A stretch of 64,000 nucleotides of DNA, taken from NCBI RefSeq assembly GCF_018130695.1, contig NZ_JAFCJX010000040.1:1-64000 (forward strand). Reading direction: 5' to 3'. Source of the DNA: Bradyrhizobium jicamae (GTDB taxonomy: Bacteria > Pseudomonadota > Alphaproteobacteria > Rhizobiales > Xanthobacteraceae). A program made the position numbers and the translations under genes. This document shows, in pieces, positions 15,636 through 24,987 of the stretch. The notes below the pieces were generated by a model, which searched no databases, was not told the origin of the DNA, and saw only the letters and a list, made by a program, of their open reading frames with translations. Position 1 is the first letter of the stretch, and every line of letters starts with the position of its first letter.

Positions 15636-17135
15636 CTACCCCCAGCTCACGTCATGGCGGGCGAGCACCTCGCGGACCGCCTCGACCAGCCGGCTCGCAT
15701 CGACCTCGTATTGAGCCTCGGCCTGCTTCTTCAAATACTCTTCGCGATCCTTGATCTCGGTCAGCCCCGCACCAAGGATCAGGTCCTTGATCTGGACTTT
15801 TCCGTTGGCCCGCTCATCCGAGCCCTGCACGATCGCGCAGGGCGCGTTGCGGCGGTCGGCATATTTCATCTGCTGGCCGATGCTGTGCTTGGGATTGCCG
15901 AGATAGAGCTCGGCCCGGATGCCCGCATTGCGCAGCGTCGCGACCATCTTCTGATAGTCGGCGATCTCGCCGCCGAACACCGTCACCACGACCGGACCGA
16001 ATGCCGGCCTGGTGTCGAGCTTGCCCAGCATCGTGAGCGCCGCCTGCAGCCGTGACACACCGATCGAGAACCCGGTCGCCGGCACCGGCTCGCCGCGGAA
16101 GCGCGACACGAGGCCATCATAACGCCCGCCGCCGCCGACCGAGCCGAAGCGCACCGGACGCCCCTTCTCGTCCTTGGTCTCGAGCAGCAGCTCAACTTCG
16201 TAAACGGGGCCGGTGTAGTACTCGAGGCCGCGGACGACGGAGGGATCGATGCGCACGCGATCGCCGTAGCCGGACGCACCAACCAGCGCCGCGATTTCGT
16301 TCAGCTCGCTCGCGCCGGCCTTGCCAATGTCCGTGGTCGCAACATCCGTCAGCTTCGCAACGATCTCTTCGTTCGTGCCGGTCTCGGGGCCGGTCGACAC
16401 CAGCACGCGCTCGATCGCGTCAGCTGCGAGATCAGCGCCCTTGGTGAAGTCGCCGCTCTCGTCCTTGCGGCCGGCGCCGAGCAGCGCGCGCACGCCCTCT
16501 CCACCGAGGCGGTCGAACTTGTCGACGGCGCGCAGAACGGTCAGCCGGCGACCGGCGTTCTCCTGGCCGCCGAGCCCGATGGATTCGAGTACCCCATCGA
16601 GCACCTTGCGATTGTTCACCTTCACGACGTACTGACCGCGCGCGATGCCGAGCGCCTCCATCGTATCCGCCGCCATCATGCAGATTTCGGCATCCGCCGC
16701 AGGCGTCGCCGATCCCACCGTGTCCGCATCGAACTGCATGAACTGGCGGAAGCGGCCGGGGCCGGGCTTCTCGTTGCGGAAGACGTAACCGAACCGATAC
16801 GAGCGATACGGCTTCGGCAGCGCGTCGAAATTCTCCGCGACGTAGCGGGCGAGCGGCGCGGTCAGATCGTAGCGCAGCGAGATCCACTGCTCGTCGTCGT
16901 CCTGGAACGAGAACACGCCCTCGTTGGGGCGGTCCTGGTCCGGCAGGAACTTGCCGAGCGCGTCGGTGTACTCCATCGCCGGCGTCTCCACCGGCTCGAA
17001 GCCATACAATTCATAGACGGCGCGGATTGTCTCGACCATCTGGCGCGTCGCTGCGATCGCGGCGGGACCACGGTCCTCCAGCCCGCGCGGCAGGCGCGCC
17101 TTCAATTTCTGCGGTTTTTTGGGTTTCTCGGCCAT
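15636..17135 (-). CDS. hisS: Histidyl-tRNA synthetase
   Basis: Class II aminoacyl-tRNA synthetase charging tRNA-His. Motif 2 region is RFRQFMQFDADTVG, the histidine-A loop GLEYYTGPVYEVE, and motif 3 region GFSIGVSRLQAAL. A C-terminal anticodon-binding domain (about residues 400-490) follows. At 499 aa it is about 75 residues longer than the E. coli enzyme, with an insert around residues 200-260, as in other alphaproteobacteria. The first 15 residues are Lys-rich. Confidence 0.96.
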   Translation of the reverse strand: MAEKPKKPQKLKARLPRGLEDRGPAAIAATRQMVETIRAVYELYGFEPVETPAMEYTDALGKFLPDQDRPNEGVFSFQDDDEQWISLRYDLTAPLARYVAENFDALPKPYRSYRFGYVFRNEKPGPGRFRQFMQFDADTVGSATPAADAEICMMAADTMEALGIARGQYVVKVNNRKVLDGVLESIGLGGQENAGRRLTVLRAVDKFDRLGGEGVRALLGAGRKDESGDFTKGADLAADAIERVLVSTGPETGTNEEIVAKLTDVATTDIGKAGASELNEIAALVGASGYGDRVRIDPSVVRGLEYYTGPVYEVELLLETKDEKGRPVRFGSVGGGGRYDGLVSRFRGEPVPATGFSIGVSRLQAALTMLGKLDTRPAFGPVVVTVFGGEIADYQKMVATLRNAGIRAELYLGNPKHSIGQQMKYADRRNAPCAIVQGSDERANGKVQIKDLILGAGLTEIKDREEYLKKQAEAQYEVDASRLVEAVREVLARHDVSWG

Positions 17136-17185
17136 GGCGGGGTGGTATCAGCCAAGCCGCGGTGGGGCAACCCGGCCGGTGCCTC

Positions 17186-17713
17186 TTACGGGCTCTCCAG
17201 CCGCGCCCGGAGCGCGTCGGCGTCGGCCTTGGGCATCCGTTTCAGCATCGGCTTGATGGTCTCGCCGCCGACGATCTTGTCGTTGCGCATGAACATCCAG
17301 TCCGAGATATCGGCATCGGCGAACGCGACCGCATCGCCGGCCTTCCGGCCGGGCAGGTCGCGCGGGGTGTTGGCGAACACGCCGGAATAGCGGCCGTTTG
17401 CGGTCTTCTTCACCTCGGCGATCCAGATGTGCTCGCCATTGTTGCCATGGGTCGGGAAGCGGACCTTGAGGGAGTGGCCGCTCTCGGTCGGCTTGGGCGC
17501 ATCGTAGGAGGCCCAAAACGTCGGCAGGCTCGCGCGCGCCCGTCCGATCGCCGCGATCATCTCCGGATCGGTGTTGCGGACGTCGATCACGGGCGAACGG
17601 TCCTGCGCTTCGACCTCGGGCTTCGGGCCGATCGTCAGCAGGCCGAAGCCGCATGTCGCGGCGACGACGACGAGGAGCGCCCATTTCATGGGCTGGGTGA
17701 GCGTGATGGCCAT
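17186..17713 (-). CDS. DUF2314 domain-containing protein, membrane-anchored or secreted
   Basis: 175 aa with an N-terminal hydrophobic segment (WALLVVVAATCGFGLLTIG, about residues 10-29) acting as signal or anchor. The DUF2314 domain follows (about 50-165), with RFPTHGNNGEHIWIAEVKK and GDAVAFADADISDWMFM typical. E. coli YegJ belongs to this family; its function is unknown. It lies 50 bp upstream of the hisS start on the same strand, but no functional link is evident. Confidence 0.86.
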   Translation of the reverse strand: MAITLTQPMKWALLVVVAATCGFGLLTIGPKPEVEAQDRSPVIDVRNTDPEMIAAIGRARASLPTFWASYDAPKPTESGHSLKVRFPTHGNNGEHIWIAEVKKTANGRYSGVFANTPRDLPGRKAGDAVAFADADISDWMFMRNDKIVGGETIKPMLKRMPKADADALRARLESP

Positions 17714-17790
17714 GGTCGCGACGTGCCCCGAGGATTTTGATGTCTCGGGTTTTGTCGTGTTGAGGCAAGAGTGCGTTCATGTCGTCTCTT

Positions 17791-17940
17791 CACCTCTCCC
17801 CGCCCTTCTGCGGGGAGAGGTCGAAATTCGCATAGCGAATTTCGGGTGAGGGGCATGGCACGATGCCTGCCGCGCACTCAGTGTTTGCGGAACGAAGAGC
17901 CCCTCACCCCACCCTCTCCCCGCAAGAGCGGGGCGAGGGA
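17791..17940. repeat. Dispersed palindromic repeat, family R3 copy 2 (divergent)
   Basis: Built of cacctctccccgccc...gcggggagaggt, aaattcgcatagcgaattt and a distal cctcaccccaccctctcccc...gcggggcgaggg. It shares the cctctcccc/ggggagagg core with 11887-12040 and 21673-21831 but the internal spacer differs. It fills the gap between the DUF2314 gene and the aminotransferase gene. Confidence 0.82.
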
Positions 17941-17963
17941 GTGCTTGAGCCTGCGCCCCTCAC

Positions 17964-18854
17964 TCACGCCGCGGCAGCTTTCCCCTTCGGCTGCACCTCG
18001 GCCGCATAATCATTCATCAACAGTTCCGAGATCCTCCCCGGCGTGAACCGCCAGTCGGCGATCTCCGCCACCGGCGTCACCTCGGCGGCACTCCCGGTGA
18101 TGAAGCATTCGGAGAAGCCGTCAAGCTCGTCCGGCATGATGCGGCGCTCGATCACTGCGATGCCGCGGCGCCTGGCCAGATCAATCACGGTGGCGCGCGT
18201 GATGCCGGCGAGGAAGCAGTCGGCGATCGGAGTGTGGATCGCGCCGTCCTTGACGAAGAAGATGTTGGCGCCGGTGCATTCGGCCACCCTGCCCTGCCAG
18301 TCCAGCATCATCGCATCGGCATAGCCGGCGCGCTCCGCCTTGTGCTTTGAGATGGTGCAGATCATGTAGAGGCCCGAGGCTTTCGCCAGCGCCGGGATCG
18401 TCGCCGGATCGGGCCGCCGATATTCGGCGAGACACATCCGGATGCCCTTCAGCTTCGTCGCCGGATCGAAATAGCTCGGCCAATTCCACGCAGCGATCGC
18501 CAGATGAATGGTGTTGGTCTGCGCCGCCACGCCCATCATCTCCGAGCCGCGCCAGGCGACCGGACGGAGATAGGCGTCGGGCAGTTTGTTGGCGTCGATC
18601 ACGAGCTGCTTGGCGGCGTCGATCTCGGCGACCGAGAACGGTATCTCGAAGTCGAGGATGTCAGCCGATCGCTTCAGCCGCTCGGAATGCTCGGTGCTCT
18701 TGAAGACACGACCGCCATAGGCGCGCTCGCCCTCGAACACGCAGCTCGCGTAATGCAGGCCGTGGGTGAGGATGTGGACGTTGGCGTCCTGCCACGGCAC
18801 CAGCCTGCCGTCGTACCAGATGACGCCGTCGATGTTGTCGAACGAAATTCCCAT
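17964..18854 (-). CDS. Branched-chain amino acid aminotransferase, short (class IV) form
   Basis: PLP-dependent class IV aminotransferase of 296 aa, close to bacterial IlvE length, interconverting Leu/Ile/Val and their 2-oxo acids. Motifs: GVIWYDGRLVPW, HILTHGLHYASCVFEGERAY and the PLP lysine in LAKASGLYMICTISKHKAE, then GYADAMMLDWQGRVAECTGA. The ATG at 18854 begins the conserved MGISFDN; the 14 extra in-frame residues upstream are not conserved. It lies 125 bp downstream of the unrelated longer aminotransferase. Confidence 0.92.
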   Translation of the reverse strand: MGISFDNIDGVIWYDGRLVPWQDANVHILTHGLHYASCVFEGERAYGGRVFKSTEHSERLKRSADILDFEIPFSVAEIDAAKQLVIDANKLPDAYLRPVAWRGSEMMGVAAQTNTIHLAIAAWNWPSYFDPATKLKGIRMCLAEYRRPDPATIPALAKASGLYMICTISKHKAERAGYADAMMLDWQGRVAECTGANIFFVKDGAIHTPIADCFLAGITRATVIDLARRRGIAVIERRIMPDELDGFSECFITGSAAEVTPVAEIADWRFTPGRISELLMNDYAAEVQPKGKAAAA

Positions 18855-18979
18855 GGCTCTCTCCCGGTGCTGTTGAACGCGCGCACGACCTCGCACGCGC
18901 CGAGAAGACGCGCGCCGTCAGTGCTTCAATCAGGAAATCTTGGTCAGTCGCAGCGGCGGCTCAGCACCGCCGCTACCGG

Positions 18980-20062
18980 TCAGATGACCTTGCGGATCCA
19001 GTCATGCGGATCGTTGGTCCGGCCGTACTGGATATCGACCAGCTTCTTGCGCAGGCCCATCGCGACCGGGCCGGCGGCGCCGCCGCTGATCGTGAAATCG
19101 CCGCTTGCCGAGCAGACCTTGCCGATCGGCGAGATCACCGCCGCGGTGCCGCAGGCGAACGCCTCTTTCAATCTGCCGCTCGCCGCATCCGCACGCCACT
19201 GGTCGATCGTGTAGGGCTCCTCGCGCACCTTGGTGCCGGCGTCCTTGGCGAGCGCAATGATGGAGTCGCGGGTGATGCCGGGCAGGATGGTGCCGAGCGG
19301 CGGGGTCGAGAGCGAGCCGTCGTCGAACACGAAGAACACGTTCATGCCGCCGAGTTCCTCGATATAGCGGCGCTCGACCGCATCGAGGAACACGACCTGG
19401 TCGCAACCATGATCGATCGCCTCGGCCTGCGCGCGCAGGCTCGCCGCGTAATTGCCGCCGCATTTGACCGCGCCGGTGCCGCCGACCGCAGCACGGGTGT
19501 AATTCTCCGACACCCAGATCGAGACCGGCGCAGGCCCGCCCTTGAAGTAGGAGCCGACCGGCGAGGCGATCACCGCAAAGATGTATTCGGCCGACGGCTT
19601 GACGCCGAGGAACACCTCGCTCGCCAGCATGAACGGCCGCAGATAGAGACTGCCCTCGCCGCCCGGCACCCAGGCGCGATCGATCTTCACGAGCTGCTCG
19701 ACCGCGTCGATGAAGACGTCCTCGGGTAGCTTGGCCATCGCCATGCGGTCGGCGGAAACCTTGAAGCGGCGGGCATTGGCATCGGGGCGGAACAGGTTGA
19801 TGCCGCCGTCATCGCGCCGGTAGGCCTTCAGGCCCTCGAAGATCTCCTGGGCGTAGTGCAGCACCGCGCCAGCCGGATCCAGCTGGAAACTGGCGCGGGC
19901 CTCGACGCGCGCGTCATGCCAGCCGCCCTTCGACTGGCTGTAGCGGACCACGGCCATGTGATCGGTGAAAATCCGCCCGAAGCCGGGGTCCACGAGCTTG
20001 GCCGCGCGCTCCTTTTCGGAGGTCGGGTTGGCTGCTGGCTGGATGTCGAATTTCAAGCTCAT
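18980..20062 (-). CDS. ilvE: Branched-chain amino acid aminotransferase, long (BCAT) form
   Basis: 360-aa class IV aminotransferase of the eukaryote-like BCAT clade (COG0115 long form). Signatures: LHYAQEIFEGLKAYRRDDG, SLYLRPFMLASEVFLGVKPS, the PLP lysine in AVKCGGNYAASLRAQAEA, and EELGGMNVFFVF. It makes or degrades Val, Leu and Ile. It is divergent from the MarR gene across about 330 bp and followed by a second, shorter BCAT, so the two may differ in direction or substrate. Confidence 0.94.
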   Translation of the reverse strand: MSLKFDIQPAANPTSEKERAAKLVDPGFGRIFTDHMAVVRYSQSKGGWHDARVEARASFQLDPAGAVLHYAQEIFEGLKAYRRDDGGINLFRPDANARRFKVSADRMAMAKLPEDVFIDAVEQLVKIDRAWVPGGEGSLYLRPFMLASEVFLGVKPSAEYIFAVIASPVGSYFKGGPAPVSIWVSENYTRAAVGGTGAVKCGGNYAASLRAQAEAIDHGCDQVVFLDAVERRYIEELGGMNVFFVFDDGSLSTPPLGTILPGITRDSIIALAKDAGTKVREEPYTIDQWRADAASGRLKEAFACGTAAVISPIGKVCSASGDFTISGGAAGPVAMGLRKKLVDIQYGRTNDPHDWIRKVI

Positions 20063-20391
20063 GGTCTCTTGCTTTCCGCTGTCGGAACCGGCGCGGATGG
20101 TGGCGCCGGTTTGCCTCTCCGGGCTGCTGGTTTAGTCGGTCTGGGCGTCACACCGCCAGCCAAATGGGCAGGCTTTCCCCGCCAGCGCGTCGTTTAGACA
20201 TGCTTTTGCGGAGTGCTGAAGTCCAGTATGTTTGCCGAAATGCCGCTCGACAATCGTACGGTCGTCCCATTCGCGGCCCAAGCCGCCGTTGTTGGCTTTC
20301 TCAGGCCGCCTCAAACGCTGTCACGAGCGAGACGACTTAAAGTTTCGCCGCGATGGTCTGTTTTGTAACATTGAACCCAAGATACGTCAAT
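20063..20391. promoter_or_regulatory. Divergent regulatory region between ilvE and the MarR gene
   Basis: 329 bp with no supportable gene. It must contain the promoters of both divergent units. A lower-GC stretch at about 20330-20390 (ttttgtaacattgaacc; aagatacgtcaat) directly precedes the MarR start. I see no convincing leader peptide or attenuator for ilvE and no known riboswitch. Confidence 0.4.
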
Positions 20392-20934
20392 ATGGCTGAC
20401 ATAAATTTCTCAGGCATGGCTGCCCAACCCGATTCGCGGGGAAGCGATCACCCGCCCGCCGCCGCGCGCGACCTGCGCTGGGACATCATCGAGCTCTTGT
20501 TCTTCGCCTATCGCGACTTCGTCGGCGACGCCGACCAGGAGCTCGAGGCGTTCGGCTTCGGCCGCGCCCATCACCGGGTGATCCACTTCGTCACCCGCTA
20601 TCCCGGCCTGAAGGTCGCCGACCTGCTCGACGTCTTGCGCATCACCAAACAGTCGCTCGGGCGCGTCCTCAAGCAGCTGCTCGATGAGGGCTACATCGTG
20701 CAGAAGACCGGCAACAACGACCGCCGGCAACGCCTGCTCTACGCCACGCTCAAGGGCGAGGCGCTGGTCGGCAAGCTCGCCGGCCTGCAGACCGACCGCA
20801 TCAACCGCGCCATCACGGGCATCGACCCGGCCGGCGTCGAGACGGTACGGACCTTCCTGCGCGCGATGATCGACCGCGACGATCCCGACAAGGTGCTGGA
20901 GGCGATCTTCGGCGGCAGAAAAACGAGGGAATGA
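20392..20934 (+). CDS. MarR family transcriptional regulator, PetP-like
   Basis: 180-aa winged-helix regulator. The wHTH covers about residues 60-125 (VADLLDVLRITKQSLGRVLKQL; the wing contains NNDRRQRLLYATLKGEAL). The pairing with a downstream OmpR-type regulator recalls petP-petR of Rhodobacter capsulatus; this identification is an inference from order and family. The ATG at 20392 (MADINFSG) is preferred; 20416 is possible. Its stop overlaps the next gene's start (ATGA), so the two are coupled. Confidence 0.85.
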   Translation: MADINFSGMAAQPDSRGSDHPPAAARDLRWDIIELLFFAYRDFVGDADQELEAFGFGRAHHRVIHFVTRYPGLKVADLLDVLRITKQSLGRVLKQLLDEGYIVQKTGNNDRRQRLLYATLKGEALVGKLAGLQTDRINRAITGIDPAGVETVRTFLRAMIDRDDPDKVLEAIFGGRKTRE

Positions 20935-21659
20935 CATTGGCCCAGACTGCAACCCTGATGCGTCAGCCTGCACCGCTCGCCGACGATGCGCCGCATCTCT
21001 TGCTGGTCGACGACGACCGCCGCATTCGCGATCTGCTGTCGCGCTTCCTTGGCAACGAGGGCTATCGCGTCACCACGGCGATGAGCGCGAGCGACGCCCG
21101 CGCCAAGCTGCAGGGCCTGCATTTCGATCTGCTCATCCTTGATGTGATGATGCCCGGCGAGACCGGGTTCGATCTCGCCCGCTTCATCCGCACCTCCTCC
21201 TCGGTGCCGATCATCATGCTGACCGCGCGCCACGAGGCCGAGGCCCGGATCGAGGGCCTGCAGATCGGCGCCGACGACTATGTCGCAAAGCCGTTCGAAC
21301 CGCGCGAGCTGGTGCTGCGCATCGGCAACATTCTCAAGCGCACCGCGCCGCCGCAGGTCGCAGCCGTCGAGCAGATCGCGTTCGGCCCCTACATCTTCCA
21401 CATCGAGCGCAGCGAGCTGCGCCAGGGCGAGGAGATCGTGCACCTCACCGACCGCGAGCGCGAGATGCTGCGCATCCTCGCCACCAATCCCGGCGACACC
21501 GTGCCGCGCGCCGCACTGACCGGCGGCGGAACCGTGAACGAGCGCGCCGTCGACGTGCAGATCAATCGCCTGCGCCGCAAGATCGAGCAGGATCCGGCCA
21601 ACCCGCTGTTCCTGCAGGCCGTGCGCGGCATCGGCTATCGCCTGGTGGCCGCGCCTTGA
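20931..21659 (+). CDS. OmpR-family response regulator, PetR-like
   Basis: 242 aa. The receiver domain (about residues 22-135) has the acidic pair in LLVDDDRRIRDLL, phospho-acceptor Asp in LLILDVMMPGETGF, Thr in IMLTARHEAEA and Lys in DDYVAKPFEPREL. The C-terminal winged helix (about 145-240) ends with VDVQINRLRRKIEQDP and GIGYRLV. It overlaps the MarR gene by 4 bp. The cognate kinase is almost certainly the next gene, although a repeat element separates them. Confidence 0.94.
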   Translation: MTLAQTATLMRQPAPLADDAPHLLLVDDDRRIRDLLSRFLGNEGYRVTTAMSASDARAKLQGLHFDLLILDVMMPGETGFDLARFIRTSSSVPIIMLTARHEAEARIEGLQIGADDYVAKPFEPRELVLRIGNILKRTAPPQVAAVEQIAFGPYIFHIERSELRQGEEIVHLTDREREMLRILATNPGDTVPRAALTGGGTVNERAVDVQINRLRRKIEQDPANPLFLQAVRGIGYRLVAAP

Positions 21660-21672
21660 GGAAGGATGAATG

Positions 21673-21831
21673 TTGGTTGAATCGGCGTGGCCGCGGCTTC
21701 GGTTCACCTCTCCCCAGCGGGGAGAGGTCGATTTGCGCAGCAAATCGGGTGAGGGGGCGCCGCTCCAACGAGAGACCGTAACCCCTCACCCGGCGCTACG
21801 CGCCGACCTCTCCCAAGGGAGAGGTGAATAG
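21673..21831. repeat. Dispersed palindromic repeat, family R3 copy 3, inside the two-component operon
   Basis: Matches 11887-12040 over nearly its whole length: ggttgaatcggcgtggccg, cctctccccagcggggagag, gcgcagcaaatcgg and closing acctctcccaagggagaggt. It occupies almost the entire gap between the response-regulator stop (21659) and the kinase ATG (21841). Its gggagagg is the only purine-rich stretch near the kinase start. Confidence 0.9.
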
Positions 21832-21840
21832 GCACCGCGC

Positions 21841-23226
21841 ATGAGCACCATCGACACCGGCCTGACCCTGATCCGCAACGCGTCGCGACGCGTCTCGCGG
21901 GTCAATGGCTGGATGGGCAACGCGTTCAAGAGCTGGATGCCGACCGGCCTCTATGCCCGCGCGCTCCTGATCATGATCGTGCCGATGGTGATCCTGCAGA
22001 CCGTGGTCGCCTTCGTGTTCATGGAGCGGCACTGGAACACGGTGACGCGGCGGCTGTCGGCCGCCGTGGTCTCCGACATCGCCGCGCTGATCGACGTCTA
22101 CAAGAGCTACCCGCAGGACAAGGATCGCGGGCAGCTCAAGCGCATCGGCCAGCGGCTGCAGCTGGTGGTGGATTTCCTGCCGCCCGGCGACATGCCGCCG
22201 CCCGGGCCGAAGCCGTTCTTCTCGCTGCTCGACCAGACGCTGTCGGTGCAGCTCGGGCGGCAGATCAGCCGTCCGTTCTGGATCGATACCGTCGGCAATT
22301 CGAACCTGGTCGAGATCCGCGTCCAGCTCGACGACACCGTGATGCGCATCTTCGCCCAGCGCAGCGCGGCCTATGCCTCGAACTCGGAGATCTTCATCTT
22401 CTGGATGCTCGGCACGTCGACGATCCTGCTGATCGTCGCGGTGCTGTTCCTGCGCAACCAGATCAAGCCGATCCTGCGGCTTGCCGATGCGGCCGAGAGT
22501 TTCGGCAAGGGCCGCGAGGCGCAAAACTTCCGGCCGCGCGGCGCGCGCGAGGTGCGGCGCGCGGCGCAGGCCTTCCTCGAGATGAAGGGCCGCATCGAGC
22601 GCACCATGGAGCAGCGCACCGCGATGCTCGCCGGCGTCAGCCACGATTTGCGCACCATCCTGACCCGCTTCAAGCTCGAGCTCGCGCTGCTCGGCGAAGG
22701 CCCCGAGATCGACGCGATGCGCAAGGATGTCGACGAGATGTCGATGATGCTGGAGGATTATCTCGCCTTCGCGCGCGGCGATTCCGGCGAGATCGCGCAG
22801 CCGACCGACATGGCGCAGGCGCTGGAGGAATTGCGCAGCGACGCCGAGCGCCACGGCCATGCCGCCACCGTCGCCTTCCACGGGCTGCCGGTCGTCACCG
22901 TGAAGCCGGCCTCGTTCAAGCGCTGCCTCGCCAACCTCGTCTCCAATGCCGCGCGCCACGCCGACACCATCTCGATCACCGGCCACCGCGATCACCGCTA
23001 CCTCACCGTCACCGTCGACGATGACGGCCCCGGCATTCCCGCCAACATGCGCGAGGAGGTGTTCAAGCCGTTCCTCCGCCTCGACGACGCGCGCAACCAG
23101 GACGAAGGCGGCACCGGCTTGGGCCTTGCCATCGCCCGCGACATCGCCCGCTCGCACGGCGGCGACATCACGCTCGGGGATAGTCCGATGGGAGGATTGC
23201 GGGCGGCGGTGCGGGTGCCGGTGTAG
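21841..23226 (+). CDS. EnvZ-like sensor histidine kinase
   Basis: 461 aa, inner membrane. Two transmembrane segments (about residues 40-60 and 184-203) flank a periplasmic region of about 120 residues. HAMP follows (about 203-255), then the H-box AGVSHDLRTILTRFKLEL. The usual Pro after HDLRT is Ile here. The ATPase domain has LANLVSNAARHAD (N-box), DDDGPGIP (G1) and EGGTGLGLAIARDIA (G2). It probably phosphorylates the PetR-like regulator upstream. Confidence 0.93.
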   Translation: MSTIDTGLTLIRNASRRVSRVNGWMGNAFKSWMPTGLYARALLIMIVPMVILQTVVAFVFMERHWNTVTRRLSAAVVSDIAALIDVYKSYPQDKDRGQLKRIGQRLQLVVDFLPPGDMPPPGPKPFFSLLDQTLSVQLGRQISRPFWIDTVGNSNLVEIRVQLDDTVMRIFAQRSAAYASNSEIFIFWMLGTSTILLIVAVLFLRNQIKPILRLADAAESFGKGREAQNFRPRGAREVRRAAQAFLEMKGRIERTMEQRTAMLAGVSHDLRTILTRFKLELALLGEGPEIDAMRKDVDEMSMMLEDYLAFARGDSGEIAQPTDMAQALEELRSDAERHGHAATVAFHGLPVVTVKPASFKRCLANLVSNAARHADTISITGHRDHRYLTVTVDDDGPGIPANMREEVFKPFLRLDDARNQDEGGTGLGLAIARDIARSHGGDITLGDSPMGGLRAAVRVPV

Positions 23227-23310
23227 CGCGCAGCTTCGGTAGGATGGGTGGAACGGGAGCGATACCCATCGACTTTGTGCCGCATGTTCGGTTGCGTGAG
23301 CACCGACAAA

Positions 23311-23351
23311 AAGCACAACGCCGCCTGCTTGAAACGTCTGCAGGCGGCGTT
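23311..23351 (-). terminator. Candidate intrinsic terminator after the LuxR-type gene
   Basis: On the minus strand aacgccgcctgc (23340-23351 complement) pairs with gcaggcggcgtt (23317-23328 complement), a 12-bp stem with an 11-base loop, followed by gtgctttttgtc. It lies about 240 bp after the regulator's stop, so the assignment to that gene is tentative. Confidence 0.55.
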
Positions 23352-23589
23352 GCTCCTGGCCCCGGGAAGGTGATGCAAAATCCCGTCGTCGATAAACACC
23401 ACACGGCGCGGCCGCCGTCATAGCCCAAATGAGTTACCAGCCTGGTTTCAGACGGTCCTGTTGCGCGCGGGCTACCACCGAGAACAGGGGCCGTGCACGA
23501 GCGTGCACGCCCTTTCCCAATCGGCCTCCGGGCCGATCCAGGACGGCGCGGTCAGCATCAGCGCCAGCAGGCGCCGCGACGGTTCGACA

Positions 23590-24723
23590 TCACCACAAGA
23601 CCAGCTGTGCGAGCAGCACCGCAAGTTCGCTTTGCCGGGAGATATCGAGCTTCTCGAACACCCGCTTCAGGACGTTGCGTGCCGTGTCCTCGGCAATGCC
23701 GAGACGGGTCGCCGCCTGTTTCGGAGGAATGCCCGACCCCACCAGAGCGGCGATCCTGGCTTCCCCGAGCGTCAATCCCAGAATGTCCCGCACGACCGCC
23801 GGGTCGGGCGGCTCGGCGGACTTCTGCTCGATCGCCAGCACGATCGCCCTCGTGTGGGTCAGGAAATCGTAGCCTGAAAGTGCGCCGGCCGTGATCGGCA
23901 GCAGGTAGATGACGAAACGCCGGCCCGCAGCTGTCGGCCCGACCAGAATGGGTTTCGGCTCGGCCAGCAGGTCGCGCGCCTCGGCGCGCAGCATTTGCGT
24001 CATCGCGGTTTCGAACGGCGCCCGGCTTGCCGCCATGCGAACGCGCAGATGGTCGTTCACGAGGTCGAACGCCTCGCCGAGAAAGCTCTTCCCCACCGGA
24101 TTGGCGAACAGCACGCGCGCCGACCAGTCCAGCGCAAACACGCCGATGCCGATCCGGGCGAGCGCGTCGCCGAGCCCGAGATTGGCAAGTTCGGTATCAA
24201 GTAGCCTGATCGACAGCCGCAGGGATTTCTCGATGTGGCGCCCGAGCGTGGCGACGAGATCGAGTTCAGCGTCGGAGAATTGCGGCTTGGCGACATCCCG
24301 CTGCACGCTGAGCGCGACGGCGATCCGTGGATCCGGCGACACGCCCACCGCGCCAAACCAGCCCAGGCCGTGTTTGACGAGGAACTCCTTCTGGAAGGGA
24401 TGATTGAGGTAAGCATCGTCGATCGGGCCAACGTGCCGATCCGCGATGGGATCGCCGCTGAAGTGGAGGCCGGCCTGGATCGCGCGTTCACCCTTGAAAT
24501 TGTGCTGCGCCCACCGGGCCTCGTAGTCGCGGGCCGCAACTGCGAGGCTTTCGGAGACAATCACTCCGAACGTCGCATCCTCCTTTCGCCATTCGAGGAT
24601 CGCGCCGGCGTCATCGAAGCAGTCGGCGATCTTGCCAAGCGCGGATGGCCAGAGTGACGGGTTGGGTGCCGTGTCGTAGATCGCTTCGACGGCGGCGAGG
24701 AGGCGGTCGGTGGCAGCGGGCAT
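23590..24723 (-). CDS. LuxR-type helix-turn-helix transcriptional regulator
   Basis: 377-aa regulator. The C-terminal LuxR/GerE HTH (about residues 310-372) reads LTLGEARIAALVGSGIPPKQ then AATRLGIAEDTARNVLKRVF. The N-terminal two-thirds contains a PAS-like region (LDWSARVLFANPVGKSFLGE, about 200-220), a sensor arrangement common in Bradyrhizobium. There is no adjacent LuxI synthase, so quorum sensing is not implied. It is an isolated gene at the left edge of an accessory stretch. Confidence 0.88.
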   Translation of the reverse strand: MPAATDRLLAAVEAIYDTAPNPSLWPSALGKIADCFDDAGAILEWRKEDATFGVIVSESLAVAARDYEARWAQHNFKGERAIQAGLHFSGDPIADRHVGPIDDAYLNHPFQKEFLVKHGLGWFGAVGVSPDPRIAVALSVQRDVAKPQFSDAELDLVATLGRHIEKSLRLSIRLLDTELANLGLGDALARIGIGVFALDWSARVLFANPVGKSFLGEAFDLVNDHLRVRMAASRAPFETAMTQMLRAEARDLLAEPKPILVGPTAAGRRFVIYLLPITAGALSGYDFLTHTRAIVLAIEQKSAEPPDPAVVRDILGLTLGEARIAALVGSGIPPKQAATRLGIAEDTARNVLKRVFEKLDISRQSELAVLLAQLVLW

Positions 24724-24987
24724 GGGGTCCGATGAGTCGGAGAGAACTCATTCAGATTACATGAGGCTTACCGCTCAACAACGGCTGGCAGGCCGGATTC
24801 GTCGCGACTTTGCCCCGTACTTCTACGGAAGGCGTCCCAACAGCGGCTCGAGCAGCAGGAGCCGCCCGACGTGCGTGGTCTCAAGTCCAGGGTGAAGCTG
24901 CCAAAGAGGACCGTTTGGGTCATGCGGTCCCCTGGGCAAGCTGGATAGAGTGGCTGCCCAAAATCGTTTTGATGACAAACGAGACGA

